Shown here piece by piece: positions 23,420 to 36,368 of a DNA stretch of 64,000 bases. Source of the stretch: Sphagnum compactum (taxonomy: Eukaryota; Bryophyta; Sphagnopsida; Sphagnales). Both the position numbers and the translations under genes were made by a program. The stretch lies in the NCBI GenBank assembly GCA_965153455.1, contig OZ234499.1, positions 6,396,515 to 6,460,514 on the forward strand. Direction: 5' to 3'. Numbering within the stretch: position 1 is the first letter of the stretch; every line of letters begins with the position of its first letter. Below the pieces are notes generated by a model, which made no database searches, was not told the DNA's origin, and saw nothing but the letters and a program-made list of their open reading frames with translations.

Positions 23420-25987
23420 ATGATGACGACGATGGTGATGGCGTTGGAGCAACTCAGGAATTCAACAACCGGGTGGATTGCCAACAAGGGTGGGGGGGAT
23501 TTTTTTGGTTGGCCTAATTGGGATGAGGAGAGTTATCCGGAGGTTCAGGATCTTGTTCTTATACCCCTTTTTGCCATCCTCTTCCCCACTCTGCGTTTCT
23601 TCCTCGACAAATTTGTCTTTGAGGTTCGTTATGTTTTTTCTTAAGCCCAGCAGCAGCTTCTTCTTCATGTTTTTTTGTTTTTTTTTTTTTTTTGGGGCCC
23701 CCAACCGCCCAAAATGCTCAGGGATTGGGAACCCCAGCTCCAGACCAAAAAATCTCTACTCCTTCTCCATCTCTCTAGTGATGATGCTGATGCTGATGCT
23801 GATGATACCCATGGTCTTGAATCCTTTGATTTCTCCCAACAAAGAATTCCAGAGATACATAGCCAAATCCACAGAAGTAATAGTGGGGTAGGTTGGTTGT
23901 CCTGCAACAACCCAATTTACTGAAGAACTCCAGAGTTTTTGGGACATTTGGAATTTGCTTGTGGAAGTTCAAATCTTGACGCTAGGACCAAGTCTGGGAG
24001 TTTCCTTACTGTCAATGTCTGGTCTGGTTCATGATTTTCAGAAGGGACACAAATATGAAGAATTTTTCAATGGCTTAGACTTCTTCACATGGCTTGCTTC
24101 TTTGGTAGGCTGTAGTAGTAATTAATTCACATTTAAATGGAGGATCTTTGCCTTGTTCTTCTTCTCTGCAGCCATTTGGAAGGCGGTGCATCTTCCATGG
24201 GCAAAATGGGCCGGGTAATATCAAGAAAGCAGGTGTGATGACGTTGGGAGCTGACACTGACAGGGCACAAAAGAAGCTTACAAAGTTCAAGGAGTCAGCT
24301 TGGAAGTGTGTGTATTATTCTGCAGCCGAGATTTTCGCACTTGCAATAACGTACAATGAGCCCTGGTTTACAGACTCAAAGATGTTCTGGCTTGGCTCTG
24401 GTGAACAGCGCTGGCCAAATTTGATGACAAGGTTGGTGATCTCACATTGTTGGATGTGCCCATTTTTCAATCTGACAGTGAAGTTCCAGTCCTGGAAGAA
24501 TTAGGTGTACTCACTCTTTAGCATTGGTTGGTCTGTCTCTCGGGTCCTAGATCTTGTTTCCGGTTGTGATAAATACTTCTGGTCAATTCCGTAATTTGTT
24601 GTTTCATGTCCTGAATTTCTGTGCATCATGTTGGTGGATTGGAGCAGGCTCAAGCTGAAAGTCTTGTATGGATTTGCTGGGGGATTCTACATGTACAGTA
24701 TCTTTGCTCTGATTTTCTGGGAGACACGACGTGCAGATTTTGGTGTCAGTATGTCACACCATATTGCTGCTCTTGTCCTTATTGTCTTCTCTTACCTTGC
24801 CAGGTTTTTTTTTCCTCTCTGTGACCTTCTTCTTGCCACTTTCCACTACACCATGACTATGCCCTTTTTGTAAGTGTTGTTGACAGCTATTCAGTATGTT
24901 TCTCTTTCAGGGTGGGTGGGGTCAAACAAATTGTAATTCACATTTGAAGAAGACAAGGGTTGCTCATCTTCCCATTCTGTTATAATTGCCTGGGTTGTGA
25001 TGGAACAGGTTTGCACGTGTGGGTTCAGTGGTGCTAGCAATACATGATGCCAGTGATGTGTTTCTGGAGATAGGGAAGCTTACCAAGTATTACGGCTGGG
25101 AGATTGTGCCAAGTATTGTGTTTGTGATCTTTGCGATTTCATGGGTTGTTCTTCGCCTCATCTACTTTCCATTGCATGTCATCTGGAGCACCAGGTATGT
25201 GTGTGCCCTGCTTCTTGCTTGTACATGATATACCCTGCTGTGATCACAGCAGTTTTCCATTATGTTTTTCCAGCTAGCTGTGCTTACAGTCATCTCGCAA
25301 CTCTACTGATCAAGACCAATTATTGCAAGAGGTGTGAGAGCTGTGAGTCAAACTATGACTCACCATAAAATGAGATCTGTCCTTTTTTTCATGAGAACAT
25401 GTGGTCCTGGAGTTCCTAACATGATTAATTACATATTTCCAACACACTTGCAGCTCTCCAATGGAAAGCAACTGTTCTTGCAGCAAGAAACAAGACCCTA
25501 TGTTAGTTAATGACTTTCGATTAGGATGCTGTGATCATGCACACTGTGTAACTGTGATCACAAAAGCCTAATGCAAAAGAGAGCCTTAGTATGTGTTGAC
25601 TGACAGGATGCACCAGGAACACAGTGTACTACTTTGTGATTTTGCTACACCGTCCAAAACTTGCTTATGTTTATGGTGGTGGGCAATTGATTGATCTTCT
25701 CTATTAGCTTGACAAACGTTTTTTTTTTGTTGCTGTGTGTACTGTATCCGCAAAGTTATGAGGTGCTCCAACTACTGGACAGGAGTTACAAGCAGGGCCC
25801 AGTGCTTTACTACATATTCAACACATTGCTCATCAGCTTGTTTGTGCTACATATCTACTGGTGGATTCTCATCTTTCGCATGATTGTTAAGCAAGTTGAA
25901 GCCCGAGGCAGAGTCTCAGATGACGTCCGCTCTGGTACCAATGTCCCTCTTGACTCAACTGCTAGTCATTCACGTTTGCTGCAATAA
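23420..25987 (+). CDS. Ceramide synthase, Lag1/LOH family (TLC domain)
   Basis: Exons 23420-23623, 24172-24431, 24648-24803, 25009-25194 and 25756-25987 join in phase to 345 residues. All introns have GT/AG ends. The enzyme joins a fatty acyl-CoA to a sphingoid base to make (dihydro)ceramide in the ER membrane. The N-terminus has the plant LAG1 hallmark WDEESYP followed by a first membrane segment and [10 protein letters not shown]. The TLC domain has several membrane spans, with the catalytic Lag motif: [15 protein letters not shown] (His192-His193) and [10 protein letters not shown] (Asp220, Asp223). The C-terminal span [13 protein letters not shown] is followed by a family-typical [15 protein letters not shown] tail. 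The chosen start is the first ATG of a pair; the frame continues upstream without another ATG nearby. Length is slightly above the usual ~300 residues, mainly in the loop encoded by exon 2. Confidence 0.93.
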
Positions 25988-28270
25988 ATTACAAATCTTA
26001 CCATCGTGATTGGTGCTTGAGCAGTTTACATTACATTGGCATGGCTTTGACCCTTTTGTCCATACAACTGTATCAGATGATGACGACAGTGACAAAGAGG
26101 ATTGAGACAAAACAGGCCGAGAGGACCCCCTGCAAGTCAATACAACATAGTTAGCGACCCCCTCACCTCACACAAACACTTTTGTGCAAGAAAGTACTCT
26201 TTACATCCTGTTCAGGAAAATGGATTGAGTTTCAGTGGTCAAGGATCCACCATTTTGAGCAGAAGTAACTTGGGCCTAATTCACCTGGTTTTTGTGCACT
26301 TCACTTCTCTTGCAAGTCACGGGCCTCTTTTTTGAGTTTCTTCTGCATGTGGAAGGATGGATGATTGTTAGGGTGCTGGAGTATATTGTGTGGATAGTGA
26401 CAGTAAAGTCATCAGCAGGCAGGCACACACCTGCCCAGAAATGATGCAAATGGGGCATTTCATTGTAAAGCTCCAGGTGTAGTGATTTGTACAGTAGAGC
26501 TGACTGCTGGAAAAGTCATCTAAAGGACATGATCTTATGTGTTTAGGGTTTAGGGTTTAGGACATACTCATTGGTTGCTACAAAATTTGGATAGTAGCCA
26601 ACCCAACCAGTTCAGTTGCATGCTGTCAATTATGAATCTTCAGCTTTCCTCCTCCGTCACGAGGTTGTCAATCTGTGTATTCAAAACCATATGATCAATT
26701 CTAAGAAAACTTCAATGGCTTCTGTGATGGTAGGGGAAAGAATTCCTTGTATGAATTTGGCTTGGAGATGTGTTTAAAAACTGCAGTATGTGCCAGATTC
26801 TTGCAAGCTTCTTGGATGCAGGATGATTGAGAAACTTGTAAATTCAGTCCATTATACCCAAAGACACATTCTGTCCAATCCATGAAACTTGGATTCACCA
26901 TCAATAAGTATAGTTATCTGCTATGAGATCATAACCATCACTTGTGAGTAAGAATCTTGACACTCACTCTGATTTGGCTGTCAGGTTGCAAGTTACAACC
27001 CATAAATTACGTTTGACCTCCATTTCATTAGTGACCTACTAGTTAGCACAAGGGACCTGGGGCTGTGGGCTCTCCTTGGCCGCACATGATTCAGTAACCC
27101 TTCGGTTGTTGTTGGATGAAGATTTCATAATCGCCTCTCTACGTGGATGAGAAGAGGGCATCTCAATTCTCATGAGGGATGGTTATGTCCAGTAACTGGC
27201 TCAAGAACGTTGGTTATTCTGAATAGTGTGAGATTAAATCCTGTGGTATCTCGTCTACTAACATATTGGCAAAAGTGACCTTACTTGGCTTCAAAGGTTT
27301 TTGTTTTAAAGCTTTGAGCCACATTAGGATTGCTTGCTTGACCCAAAGTGAGCAAAAAAAACTCTGCGTTAACATTAGGCAAAGGTAGGTCTAACATGAT
27401 GTTAATTATCTTGGTGAAGATGGGAGAGAGAGAGATCTAAAGGTCAGTTTCCATGTGACCCACCCACCAACTATGTTTTGGAAAATAGTGGTTGAGTGAA
27501 GTTTTCATTTCAATAGTGACAATCCACTCAACAACTATTTTATGGCAGTTTTACATGCAGAAAACATGGGTGTGAGAAAGCAAATCCCAATCAAAGTCCA
27601 AAGGTAACTGGCAAAACACAATTGGCATGGTGGTGTGGTGAAACAAAGTTGGAGTGACATGTGAACCTATTCTCACTAATTTTTCTGATTAATTCCTTAG
27701 TGGGTGGTTTTGGATGGAGTGGTTGGTTTGAGAAGTTTTGGTATGAGTTGGTGTTCTTTTGTGAGACAAGGACATGGAGGTGCAAAATTCATGAGTGAAA
27801 GCATTTTTTTCCAAGGGCCTAATAGGTCCCACCCACTACTCACAATTTTTCATGTCTTCTACTCACCCACTATCCAACCACATTTAATTTGATCATACCA
27901 TGGCAAAAGGGTTTCTATGTTCACCTCACTATTTCTCAACCTGCTTTGAAAGAACCCACACCTGGCAGTTGCAGGCGTAGAGAGTTAATGCAACCAGGAG
28001 CAACTTAGAATATTTTTGCACTTGAGTCTTGTACAACAGTTTCTGAAGTAAAGTGACTAACTTTTGTTGGTCTGGTGGGAGTCTCCAGATCTTGGGATGA
28101 GGAGCCATCTGTTAGAAGAGTGAGCCAGTGTCTCAACATTTTACATAAAAACCCCAACAACTATTTGTGTGGGATAATATAAATAATGGGTTAGTGTGAG
28201 ATCATGAAAAGCACCTAATCTCTTCTTGATTGTGAGAGAGGTATTAAATTTCATGATAAGAAGAGCAGCC
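25988..28270. other. 3' flank of the ceramide synthase gene, then intergenic
   Basis: The first several hundred bases likely include the 3' untranslated region. No further gene is recognised. Short frames between 26100 and 28000 show no family likeness. Confidence 0.5.
26542..26562 (+). repeat. Short telomere-like tract
   Basis: Two full TTTAGGG units followed by a TTTAGGA variant. TTTAGGG is the usual plant telomere unit; short internal tracts are common in plant genomes. Confidence 0.85.
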
Positions 28271-28990
28271 AACTACAAGTAAGATCAAACGAATACATTT
28301 TGCCAAGAGGGGAGAAACAACATTTTAAGCTCAATATGCCAATGATACTTCCCTTACATTGGCAAGCATCGAGAATAATGTTGACATGGCAGTGGATCTT
28401 CTCAAGAAGTTCTTGCACATATCAAGAGTGGAACTTAACTGGCACAAGAGCATGGCTTTCTGGTATGGCACTTCAAACTTCAGACTTAGATGGTTGGAGA
28501 AATATAAATGGAAGTGGGCCCTTGAAGGTGACATGTCCAAGCTATGATGCTACATTTGGTCTCACTCTTGAGGTAAAAGATGTGGATGGATTTCTTATAG
28601 ATAGAATCCAGAAGAAAATTAAAATTTGGAGCACAATCCACCTTCCAATTGCTGGAAGAGCAACCATTGTAAATTCAGTCCTAAGCTCTACTCTCTGCTA
28701 TTTTATAGCAATCCGGGGCAGTTCAATAAATGCAATATGCAAATATAGAGTTGTGCTAAGGAACTACTTCTGGAGCAGTCAAAATACAATACTAGAACTA
28801 GAGTTAGTTGGACCAACCATTGTACAATGTGGAGGATTGGAGGCTTGAATTTGGTGGACACAAAAGGAGGCTCTAAATGCCTTGCTGAGTAAATGGGTGT
28901 TGCTAGTTCTGGAGCCCAGATAGTCCAATCTAAAGACCCTCCTATGACATAGGATGAGCCAATGCAAACCATTCAAGCACAAAAAAATGG
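28270..28990 (+). pseudogene. Decayed LINE-type reverse transcriptase fragment
   Basis: Two overlapping frames together resemble the end of a non-LTR reverse transcriptase: ELNWHKSMAFW (the '.L.N..KS' region), then KIWSTIHLPIAGRATIVNSV (the 'LSLAGR..L..SVL' region), then LRNYFWSS and, in another frame, SWTNHC and IGGLNLVD. Frameshifts and stops interrupt the reading. Only the 3' part of the domain is present. This is a transposon relic, not an active gene. Confidence 0.65.
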
Positions 28991-29100
28991 ATCCCTATGT
29001 TCATTGAATTCTAATTCAGGGTTACACACCCTCAATGGGATCTGGATCTAGAGTAAGATTTTCAAAGCATGAAAAAGTGATGAGTAAAGAGTCCAGAAAT

Positions 29101-29542
29101 ATTGAACAAAAATATTACAACATACAACAATCATTGAAAAATATCAAGTGTTTTTTAGATCACCATGCATGTAGTCAATTCGTAAACAAGAACATTCATA
29201 TGTGCAAATAGTTCTACACACATATCAAAAGGAACATTACTCAAGCAAATATTATAAATGCATGCAAATCAAAAGTGTTCATGGCATTCATCAATTTCTC
29301 GCCTACTACACACACTCATCTCTTATAATTTCATCATGTTTAGAGCATCACCAAAACATCAAGATCACCACATAGCATACATGCCTCTTAGATAGCAATT
29401 TTTTATAAAAAAACTAGGTTATCATGAACTAGTAAATTATATAACTAACTAGTAATCAATGCATGAACAAGATCCTTCTACAACTTTGAATTGATGTTGA
29501 TGTTCATAATCTAGAATTGCATTTGTTTTCATAACCATCAAT
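29101..29542 (+). repeat. Direct repeat, left copy (~440 bp)
   Basis: Aligns along its whole length with 31938-32378 in the same orientation. Shared phrases include 'tacaacatacaacaatca', 'acaagaacattcatatg', 'attcatcaatttct' and 'aactagtaa'. The copies are diverged by many substitutions and small indels. They lack clear TG...CA ends, so they are not confirmed LTRs. Confidence 0.8.
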
Positions 29543-29649
29543 ATTCCCACTCAAAAGAAAACATGGAACATTGGTTCAAGAACCTCCCACTCAATGTTCA
29601 TTGACCATTCCCATAAGACACAAAACCTTTGAAACTTGTCTTTTTGTCA

Positions 29650-30060
29650 CGGTTTCTTTAAGTTAATTGAGCTCTCCCACATGTCATTTAATTTAATTTG
29701 GGTTTTATAATGGCTTGTTTGATTTAATTTCAGCTCTGTAATTAGGGTTTGAATCAATTTGAGGTTTGTGGTGGCTTAGGTATTTTAATTTGAGCTCTGC
29801 CACAAGTTATTTGATTGAATTTGAGTTCTAATGGGTCATTTGATTTGATTTCAACTCTACCACAGTTCCGTTGATTGAATTTGAGCTTTGTCATGGCTTA
29901 TTTCATTAAATCTCACCACTTTCACAACTTATTTGATTTAGTTTTAGTTATGTGATTAGGATTTGATTGAATTTGAAATCTTTGGTGGTTGTTTTGTTTT
30001 GATTTGAGGTCTTCGGTGGTTCATTTGACTTAATTTGAGCTTTGTGCTCGCTAATGTAAT
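29650..30060 (+). repeat. Imperfect minisatellite, unit about 40 bp
   Basis: Degenerate units of the form 'tttgatt.aatttgagctctg.cat/acggctta' recur about nine times. Each contains an 'atttgag' or 'atttcag' core followed by 'ctctg' or 'ctttg' and a 'ggctta' or 'ggttca' segment. It sits directly before the hAT-like coding remnant. Confidence 0.7.
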
Positions 30061-30135
30061 TTACAAGTTTGCAAGTCGTGTTTTGTTCTTCCAAAATGCA
30101 TTGACTTACCAAAGTGCAATTGCATTGTGTTATAG

Positions 30136-31060
30136 TTGAAAAATGGTGGTACTACAAGGTCATGTGCCATCTCCAAGAACCTGATAATTTGTGACATGGT
30201 GGTGAAAGTATTGTCACCAATTGTGACTAGCTATGATTTGAATCAAAATTGTAGACATTGGCTATTCAGGGATGCACTGCAATTTATCATAACAAAGGCA
30301 TGTGAGTTTCGTGATGACATTGTTAATTTGGTTGTCCATAACAACATGGATGATCTAAAAGCAAGTGTATTTGATGCAAAGCTAGCAAAACTCACGATTC
30401 ACATGAAGTGCCAAACACTAGAAGTTCTTCAACCTTTCTTCTCCTTTTTGAATGGGTTTGATAAGAAAGGGGGGCACAATATGTTGGTTTTGATGCTTGA
30501 CTCAAGGTTCAAAAGCATGCGATTAATGGCTAATTACTTAAGGCATGAAACTACATTTTTATTGGTTGTTGAATATGATGTTCATATGTTGTTGCTTTTG
30601 TTGATGTAATGTTATAAAATAAGGAGGCCCTCTATGGTGGCTAAAGAGGTTCAGGTGCAAGGCTCAGAATTTGAATGCAAGGATCAGACCACATAAAATA
30701 GTGCAAAAGTTGTGGCCTAGCTAGTGGAACAGGAGCTTAATTCAGTTCATCACACCCATGTTGATTTGGACAAATGCAAATGTGCATTATCTTGGTGGCA
30801 CACAAAGGAGCATACGTTCCTAATAGTGGGTTTGTTGGCTTGGCAAATCCTTGGGATTCCAACAAGCCAAGTTGAAACATAGAAGATTTTCTTGATAATT
30901 GGATTTCTCACTACACTCTAAAGATGTTGATTACAAACTAAACACCTTGACCAGATGATTTTTGTCAATAAAAACTAGCCTCACAATTCAAGGGTTGGAT
31001 GTTTTAGACCTTCTAACCTTATAGGTGCATGCAAGGAATAATTAGATTTAATAGAAGAAC
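30136..31060 (+). pseudogene. hAT-like transposase remnant
   Basis: The frame at 30136-30609 codes for 157 residues containing KGGHNMLVLMLDSRFKSM, resembling the 'HN.L.LMLDPRFK.L' block of hAT transposases. After a stop, other frames of 30760-30990 give CALSWWHTKEHTF, LAWQILGIPTSQVET and LDQMIFVNKN. This order matches the hAT C-terminal dimerisation domain ('WW..H...FP...LA.QILGIP.SQ.E.ERIFS..G'). Several stops break the reading, so it is inactive. The N-terminal DNA-binding and first catalytic parts are missing. Confidence 0.7.
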
Positions 31061-31937
31061 TTGAGGCAAAATTTGAAGAAGGAGTTGACAAAATAGAATT
31101 GTTGGAACTTTGCAATGCTCCTTTTATATTCCCCATTGTTTTTTTCACATTTTCCTTATTCCTCACTAGACCAACATAGGTTTTAGTCTAGATTTTTGGA
31201 TCTTTTTTATTAACTTTAGAGTACATTAAAAAGTTATATAACTTTGTGGATTATGGTTAACATAGCTAACTTTGTTTCTACATTGTTAATTTCTTCTACT
31301 TCCTTGCTTATTTTCTTGCTCAAAAGCTTCCTTGTTTCAATTGTAAGTTGTTGGCACTAAGTTGTTGAAAAGAAACTTATTCTATTGTGTCACAAATCTA
31401 TCTTTGCTCTACAATCTTTTGTCTACCCAAAAAATGTATATGATGTAGTTTATTATTATAGACATGTATGCCCAAAAGAAATGTATAGTGTACTTTATTA
31501 ATTTTCAAAAAAGTGGACAATTGTGTACTAAAGAACTGGGTTAATACCCAGATAAATACCCAGTTATAATAAGGCGAGTGTAGGGTTCTACCTAATAAAT
31601 GATTAAACAACCAACTAGTTCTTTCTTAAAAACACCAATTGCAAAAAATTGACCCTGTCTATGTGAAACCCCCAAAATTGGCTAGTTTTTTTTAAATTAA
31701 AGAACCAAAATTGGCCGGTTTTTAGGATTCAATATTTTCAAAGAACTAAAATCAACCAATTCTTTAAATTTTCATTTTCCCTACTACATGGAACTAGCAG
31801 TTCTTTGAAAAATTAAAAAACTACCCAACATTGGTTCTAGCATCATGAATTCTAGCACAACCTAAGTTGTCCTACAATTTTATTTCTAAACTATCACAAA
31901 CCAAATGCAACAATGCATTTTTGTGGGTCCATTACCT
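31061..31937. other. Intergenic within the direct-repeat pair
   Basis: No gene seen. Between about 31590 and 31830 a short motif around 'aaagaaccaaaattggc' or its complement ('agttcttt') recurs several times. These may be subterminal repeats of the neighbouring transposon remnant. Confidence 0.4.
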
Positions 31938-32378
31938 ATTGAACAAGAATAATACAACATACAACAATCACTAAAAAACATCAAATATTTAATACATCAC
32001 CATGCATATAGCCATTCAATCCATAAACAAGAACATTCATATGCATAAACAATTATATGCACATATCAAAAGAACATTATTCAAGCAAATATTACAAATG
32101 CACTCAAATCAAAAGACCTATTCATGACATTCATCAATTTCTTGCGTATTACGCACATTCATCTTTTACAATTACATGACATCTACACCATTGCCAAAAC
32201 ATTGAGATCACCACACACACGTGTGCCTTTTACATAGCAAAAATTCAAAAAGAACTAGGTCATCGTAAACTAATAAACTATATGACTAACTAGTAACCAA
32301 TGTACGAATAAGATCCTAACATTGAAATTGATGTTGATGCATTTCGCTATTTTCATTTGTGTTCATAATTGTCAATAA
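31938..32378 (+). repeat. Direct repeat, right copy (~440 bp)
   Basis: Partner of 29101-29542. The two copies enclose about 2.4 kb that contains the minisatellite and the hAT-like remnant. Confidence 0.8.
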
Positions 32379-32379
32379 A

Positions 32380-32660
32380 TAAAATTATCTTTCACATCTT
32401 TCATGGCAAGGTGGAAATGTTGGGATTTGGTGCAAATCAATGCATCTGTATGCATGGGTCATCATTGTTAGACTATTTTGTGAGTAGAGGGCAAAAGTTG
32501 TCAAACAACAAAGAAGCCTTGCAACATAAAATCCTTGAAAAATGGCTAGAGTTGTTATGCCCAAGTTACAAAATTAAATGGCATGATGTTTGGAGAAAGA
32601 TTTGAACAAAGGAAGCAAATTTCTTACGGGTTCTCTACCTAAGGCCATTTTTACCAACAC
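32380..32660 (+). pseudogene. Possible LINE-related tail fragment
   Basis: The frame ends with LQHKILEKWLELLCPSYKIK followed shortly by HDVWRKI, and after a stop continues EANFLRVLYLRPFLPTHGEP. This faintly resembles the region after plant LINE reverse transcriptases, where 'W..VW......K...FLW....R.LPT...R' is typical. It is on the same strand as the LINE fragment at 28270. The likeness is weak. Confidence 0.3.
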
Positions 32661-35398
32661 ATGGAGAGCCTAAATGTGTAAGGATATTGAAAAAAACTAC
32701 CCAATCTACAATTTTAAAGCCTAAAAAACCATGACACATAGATCTATGATTGCCTTAGAGCACTAGCTTGGAAATGGGTTTCCTTCATCATTTTAAAACT
32801 CAAACACCCTCTAAATATGAACAAAAAAATGAAAAGGCTAATTATTTTGCAATGCCCTTCAATATGAAACTATCCCAAGTTTATAAGGAGTTCACATATA
32901 TCTAAACACTCTTTAAATGAATGATAATTTGATGTCTTTGAATGGAAAGGAATGAATAGATTTTCAAGGATTAACCCTTGTTTGATCATAGGGCACGACA
33001 TATGATTTTAAATGGAATTGTTGCTTACAATAACTTTGAATGGGCTAGGAGTATTTAATTGATTGATAGGAATTTGGTTTTTTAGAAGGACTATTTGGGT
33101 GATATATGAGAAATGGTGTTTTCATTTCACTGTCTATGATAAGGATCATCATAAAGTTAGATGGAAATACTAGTTGCTTAGATTCCTCAATGTGATTAAT
33201 TAATAGTGTGTTGTGATGTTTGGTGTTTGAGAAAAGGTTCCCTCCTTGGCTTACACATGTTGTCTTTTACTTTTCCACAATGGATTTTTGTTCATTTCTT
33301 TCCCCAAAAAGACTTACCATAGGGTACAAACACTTAACATTGTGAAAAAATCTTGAATTACATATCCCTATAGTTGTTCAATTTGTTTGGGAATGCCCAA
33401 GTACCTTAGAATACAATTTAGGGTTATTGTTCTATATGACACAATTTGAGGAATGGCTTTGGTTTTAGTATTCTTATTTGACCATATTAAAATCAACACC
33501 TCAAGACCTTTATTTGAGTGAACTGTGGGTGCTACATTTCAAAATCCTTATATGACCATATTAATTCAAATTTGAAAGGGTTGCACCCATAATGCACACA
33601 TAGGAATTTACTCACAATTCAAAAAGCCTTTATAACAATCCTTCACAAATTCATAATAAATTGTAAATGTCAAAAAATCAACTTCAACTTGGGTTGAATT
33701 TCAAATTAGCTTGCATTAAAAGAAAAGTAAATGTCAGAGAAAATTAAAATATAATTTACCAAGTACATGTTTATTTTGACAATTTTAGGTGATTATATTT
33801 TAACTTATGGCCATGTGTTTGTGACATTCACAAGCCATGTAGTTGGAGTCATTTATGTTCGGTGGTAGGAGAACAAGGTTCAAATTTCCAAAATGTTTGG
33901 ATCATTGACATTGTAAGATCACATAAGGGGATGAAAATCTTTGGGACAATTTATGCAAAATGGAATTTTATTTTGTGGTGGTAAAATAAGGAATGTGATT
34001 TTATTTCCTTGGATTTATGGCATAAGCTTTAATATGTTTCAAGGTGTTGGGTGTTGGTTAATTGGGTTTGAATTTTTTTTTCTTCAACTAAATTGTCCCA
34101 TCCTCAAATTAAAACATTTAACACCATGTGAAAATTACCAACAAGTTGTAACATAAAGGCTTGTGGATGAACTATCTTTAATTGATTATAATTATTTTTT
34201 AAATTGGAAATGTGCCATTCATTGAAGGGGTGTATTGTTGAATGTTTCTTCTTTTGACCCAATTTGGGCAACAATTGTTTAAAATGGAAAGATCACCATT
34301 GTTTACAATAAATATAATTCTAGTTGAAAATATGTGAGGCGCAATAATATGATGAATTATTGATCCTTGAAAACCAAAAAACACACCTTATGTGTTCCAC
34401 CTTTTACATTGTGCTCATGGAAACAAATGTCCAAGGCCTTGTGTGATGCTTATGCATTTATTGTCCACAAATTTGACTTTTTTCATGGTGCAAGAACAAT
34501 TAATGAATTCCTTTCAACTTTGCTTCATTCATCTCATTGATTAATTTACATCATCTGTTCCAAATATAATGTTTGCACCTTCCTAAATGCCATCATTGTT
34601 GATCAACATGCAAATGGTTGTTTCTTCAATCTTGATCTACCAAAGATTCTTGATTTTGTAAGCTTCGCAAGCAAAGTAAATGAGTTACCAAGATGGACAT
34701 CCAACAAATCAAAATTTTCCTTCAAGAATAGAAATATGTGATTGCTTGCATAAACAAACAAATGTTTTTTCACATGATTTTATAGATAAGGCTTGAGATA
34801 TGAAACGTTCAAAAGGTCCCCAACTTTCGCTAATGGTCAATTTTTTTAACAAGTCTCAATTACACTTTAAAAGCTACAAGCGACCTTAATGTTACATCGA
34901 GCAATAATAATGAGGTCAATCACCTCTTGATTTTTTGCCCTTTCAAACCCAACTTCCATTCCCACTCCAAGTTATTACATGCGATCAACACTTGAATTAT
35001 GATTTTCATTTACATAATGCACTTTTAGCCACTCAATTGGGACTCATGTTCTTCCTTTACCATTTCTTTTGCCACTCCTTTCATTTATAAAGTTTTGCAA
35101 GTTAACATCTCATGTTGTAAAGAAATGGCATTGAAATGTTTTTGTCCCACAATGTGTAAAGCTTGAGTTTGGTGCTAAAAGGGGGGTTTGTCAAAATACT
35201 CTTGCATGACAATGCTTATGTGTAGTGTTCACGCAGAGTAAAAAGACCTTGGGTAGGTGCATTCACAAAATAAGGATGTTCAAGACCAATGAAAACACAA
35301 ATATATAATCTTCGTCTAAGGTAAAAGCCCCTGTGTGAATGCATTCACAAATTAAAAGGTCTTACAACAAGGAGGTAGATTTTGAAAAACTCATATAT
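32661..35398. other. A+T-rich intergenic region
   Basis: No gene recognised. At about 35225-35370 a related phrase appears twice ('aaaa.gacc/gcccctg.gt...gcattcacaaa.taa'), faintly similar to the dispersed repeat at 2867 and 4737. Confidence 0.5.
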
Positions 35399-35780
35399 GG
35401 GTAATAATTGGGGTTATGAAATATTGAAACACACACACACACATACTATCAAACTAATATCTTGTTTGAAATTTGTCATTTATCTTTCCTTGACTAATAT
35501 ATTGATTATATTGACTATTTTTTTTCTTTTTCCCTAGCTAAGTTAACACTTGAAGTTCAATATATTCACACAAAATCCTTGTATAGATCTTGTGGGTAGT
35601 AATTGGGGTTATGAAATATTAAAACCTTTTTTTTAATCAAACTAATATCTTGTTTGAAATTTGTCATTGACCTTTCTTTGATTAGTATATTGATTATATT
35701 GATTGAATTTTTTCTTTTTCCCTAGCTAAGTTAACATATGAAGTTCAATATATTTGCACAAAATCTTTGTATAGATCTTG
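35399..35780. repeat. Tandem duplication, period 195 bp
   Basis: Copies begin at 35399 and 35594. They share 'aattggggttatgaaatatt', 'tcaaactaatatcttgtttg', 'tattgattatattga', 'ctagctaagttaaca' and 'tgtatagatcttg'. An (AC)n stretch in copy 1 is replaced by a T run in copy 2. Confidence 0.9.
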
Positions 35781-36360
35781 GTCCCATTTCTGTATGTTAA
35801 AATAAATCTATTTATTAAGGAGGATGGTGTGTTTATTTTGTTTGTGAAATTGAAATCTCCCAAACTATGGCACCCCAATTGTTCTATTGGTATTCTTTGA
35901 GCGTCCTTGATGAGTAGAGGTGCAATGAGGTGGTTTTGTAATGTTTTAGACCTATTGTGCAAGAGTTATTGAATATTTGTCATTGAAAATTTAATGAAAT
36001 GAAAACTCGCATTTTTAGGGAAATTATGGTTGGCTTTTGGTGTTAACCATGGGTAGGATTCTATGTAAACAAGTTTGTATTTTTATATCCGAGGTATAGG
36101 AGAGATATTGAATAGGGTTCTTATGGAGATGATATTCTAGTTTGAAACTCAAGGTGGAAGAGCTATTGAGTAGCATTGTATAGAGGCAATTACATATTTT
36201 TACACCTAAGGTGCAAGAGATATTAATTTTTGAGGTGTAATTTTTTTCATCGGAAATTCAATAAAAATCAAAAAAACAAATTCAAAATCCAAATGTTTAA
36301 AAAACCTTGAGCCAAGGGAGGAAAAGGCCACTACTAGTGGAGGCTGAGTAAGCATAATAT

Positions 36361-36367
36361 AAAAAAA
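36361..36367 (-). terminator. RNA polymerase III terminator of tRNA-Pro
   Basis: Seven A on the plus strand (T7 on the tRNA strand) lie one base beyond the tRNA 3' end, the usual Pol III stop signal. Confidence 0.85.
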
Positions 36368-36368
36368 T

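Noticed and set aside
29101-32378. Intact LTR retrotransposon bounded by the two direct repeats
   Set aside because: The repeats lack clear TG...CA ends and the interior shows hAT-like, not gag-pol, sequence.
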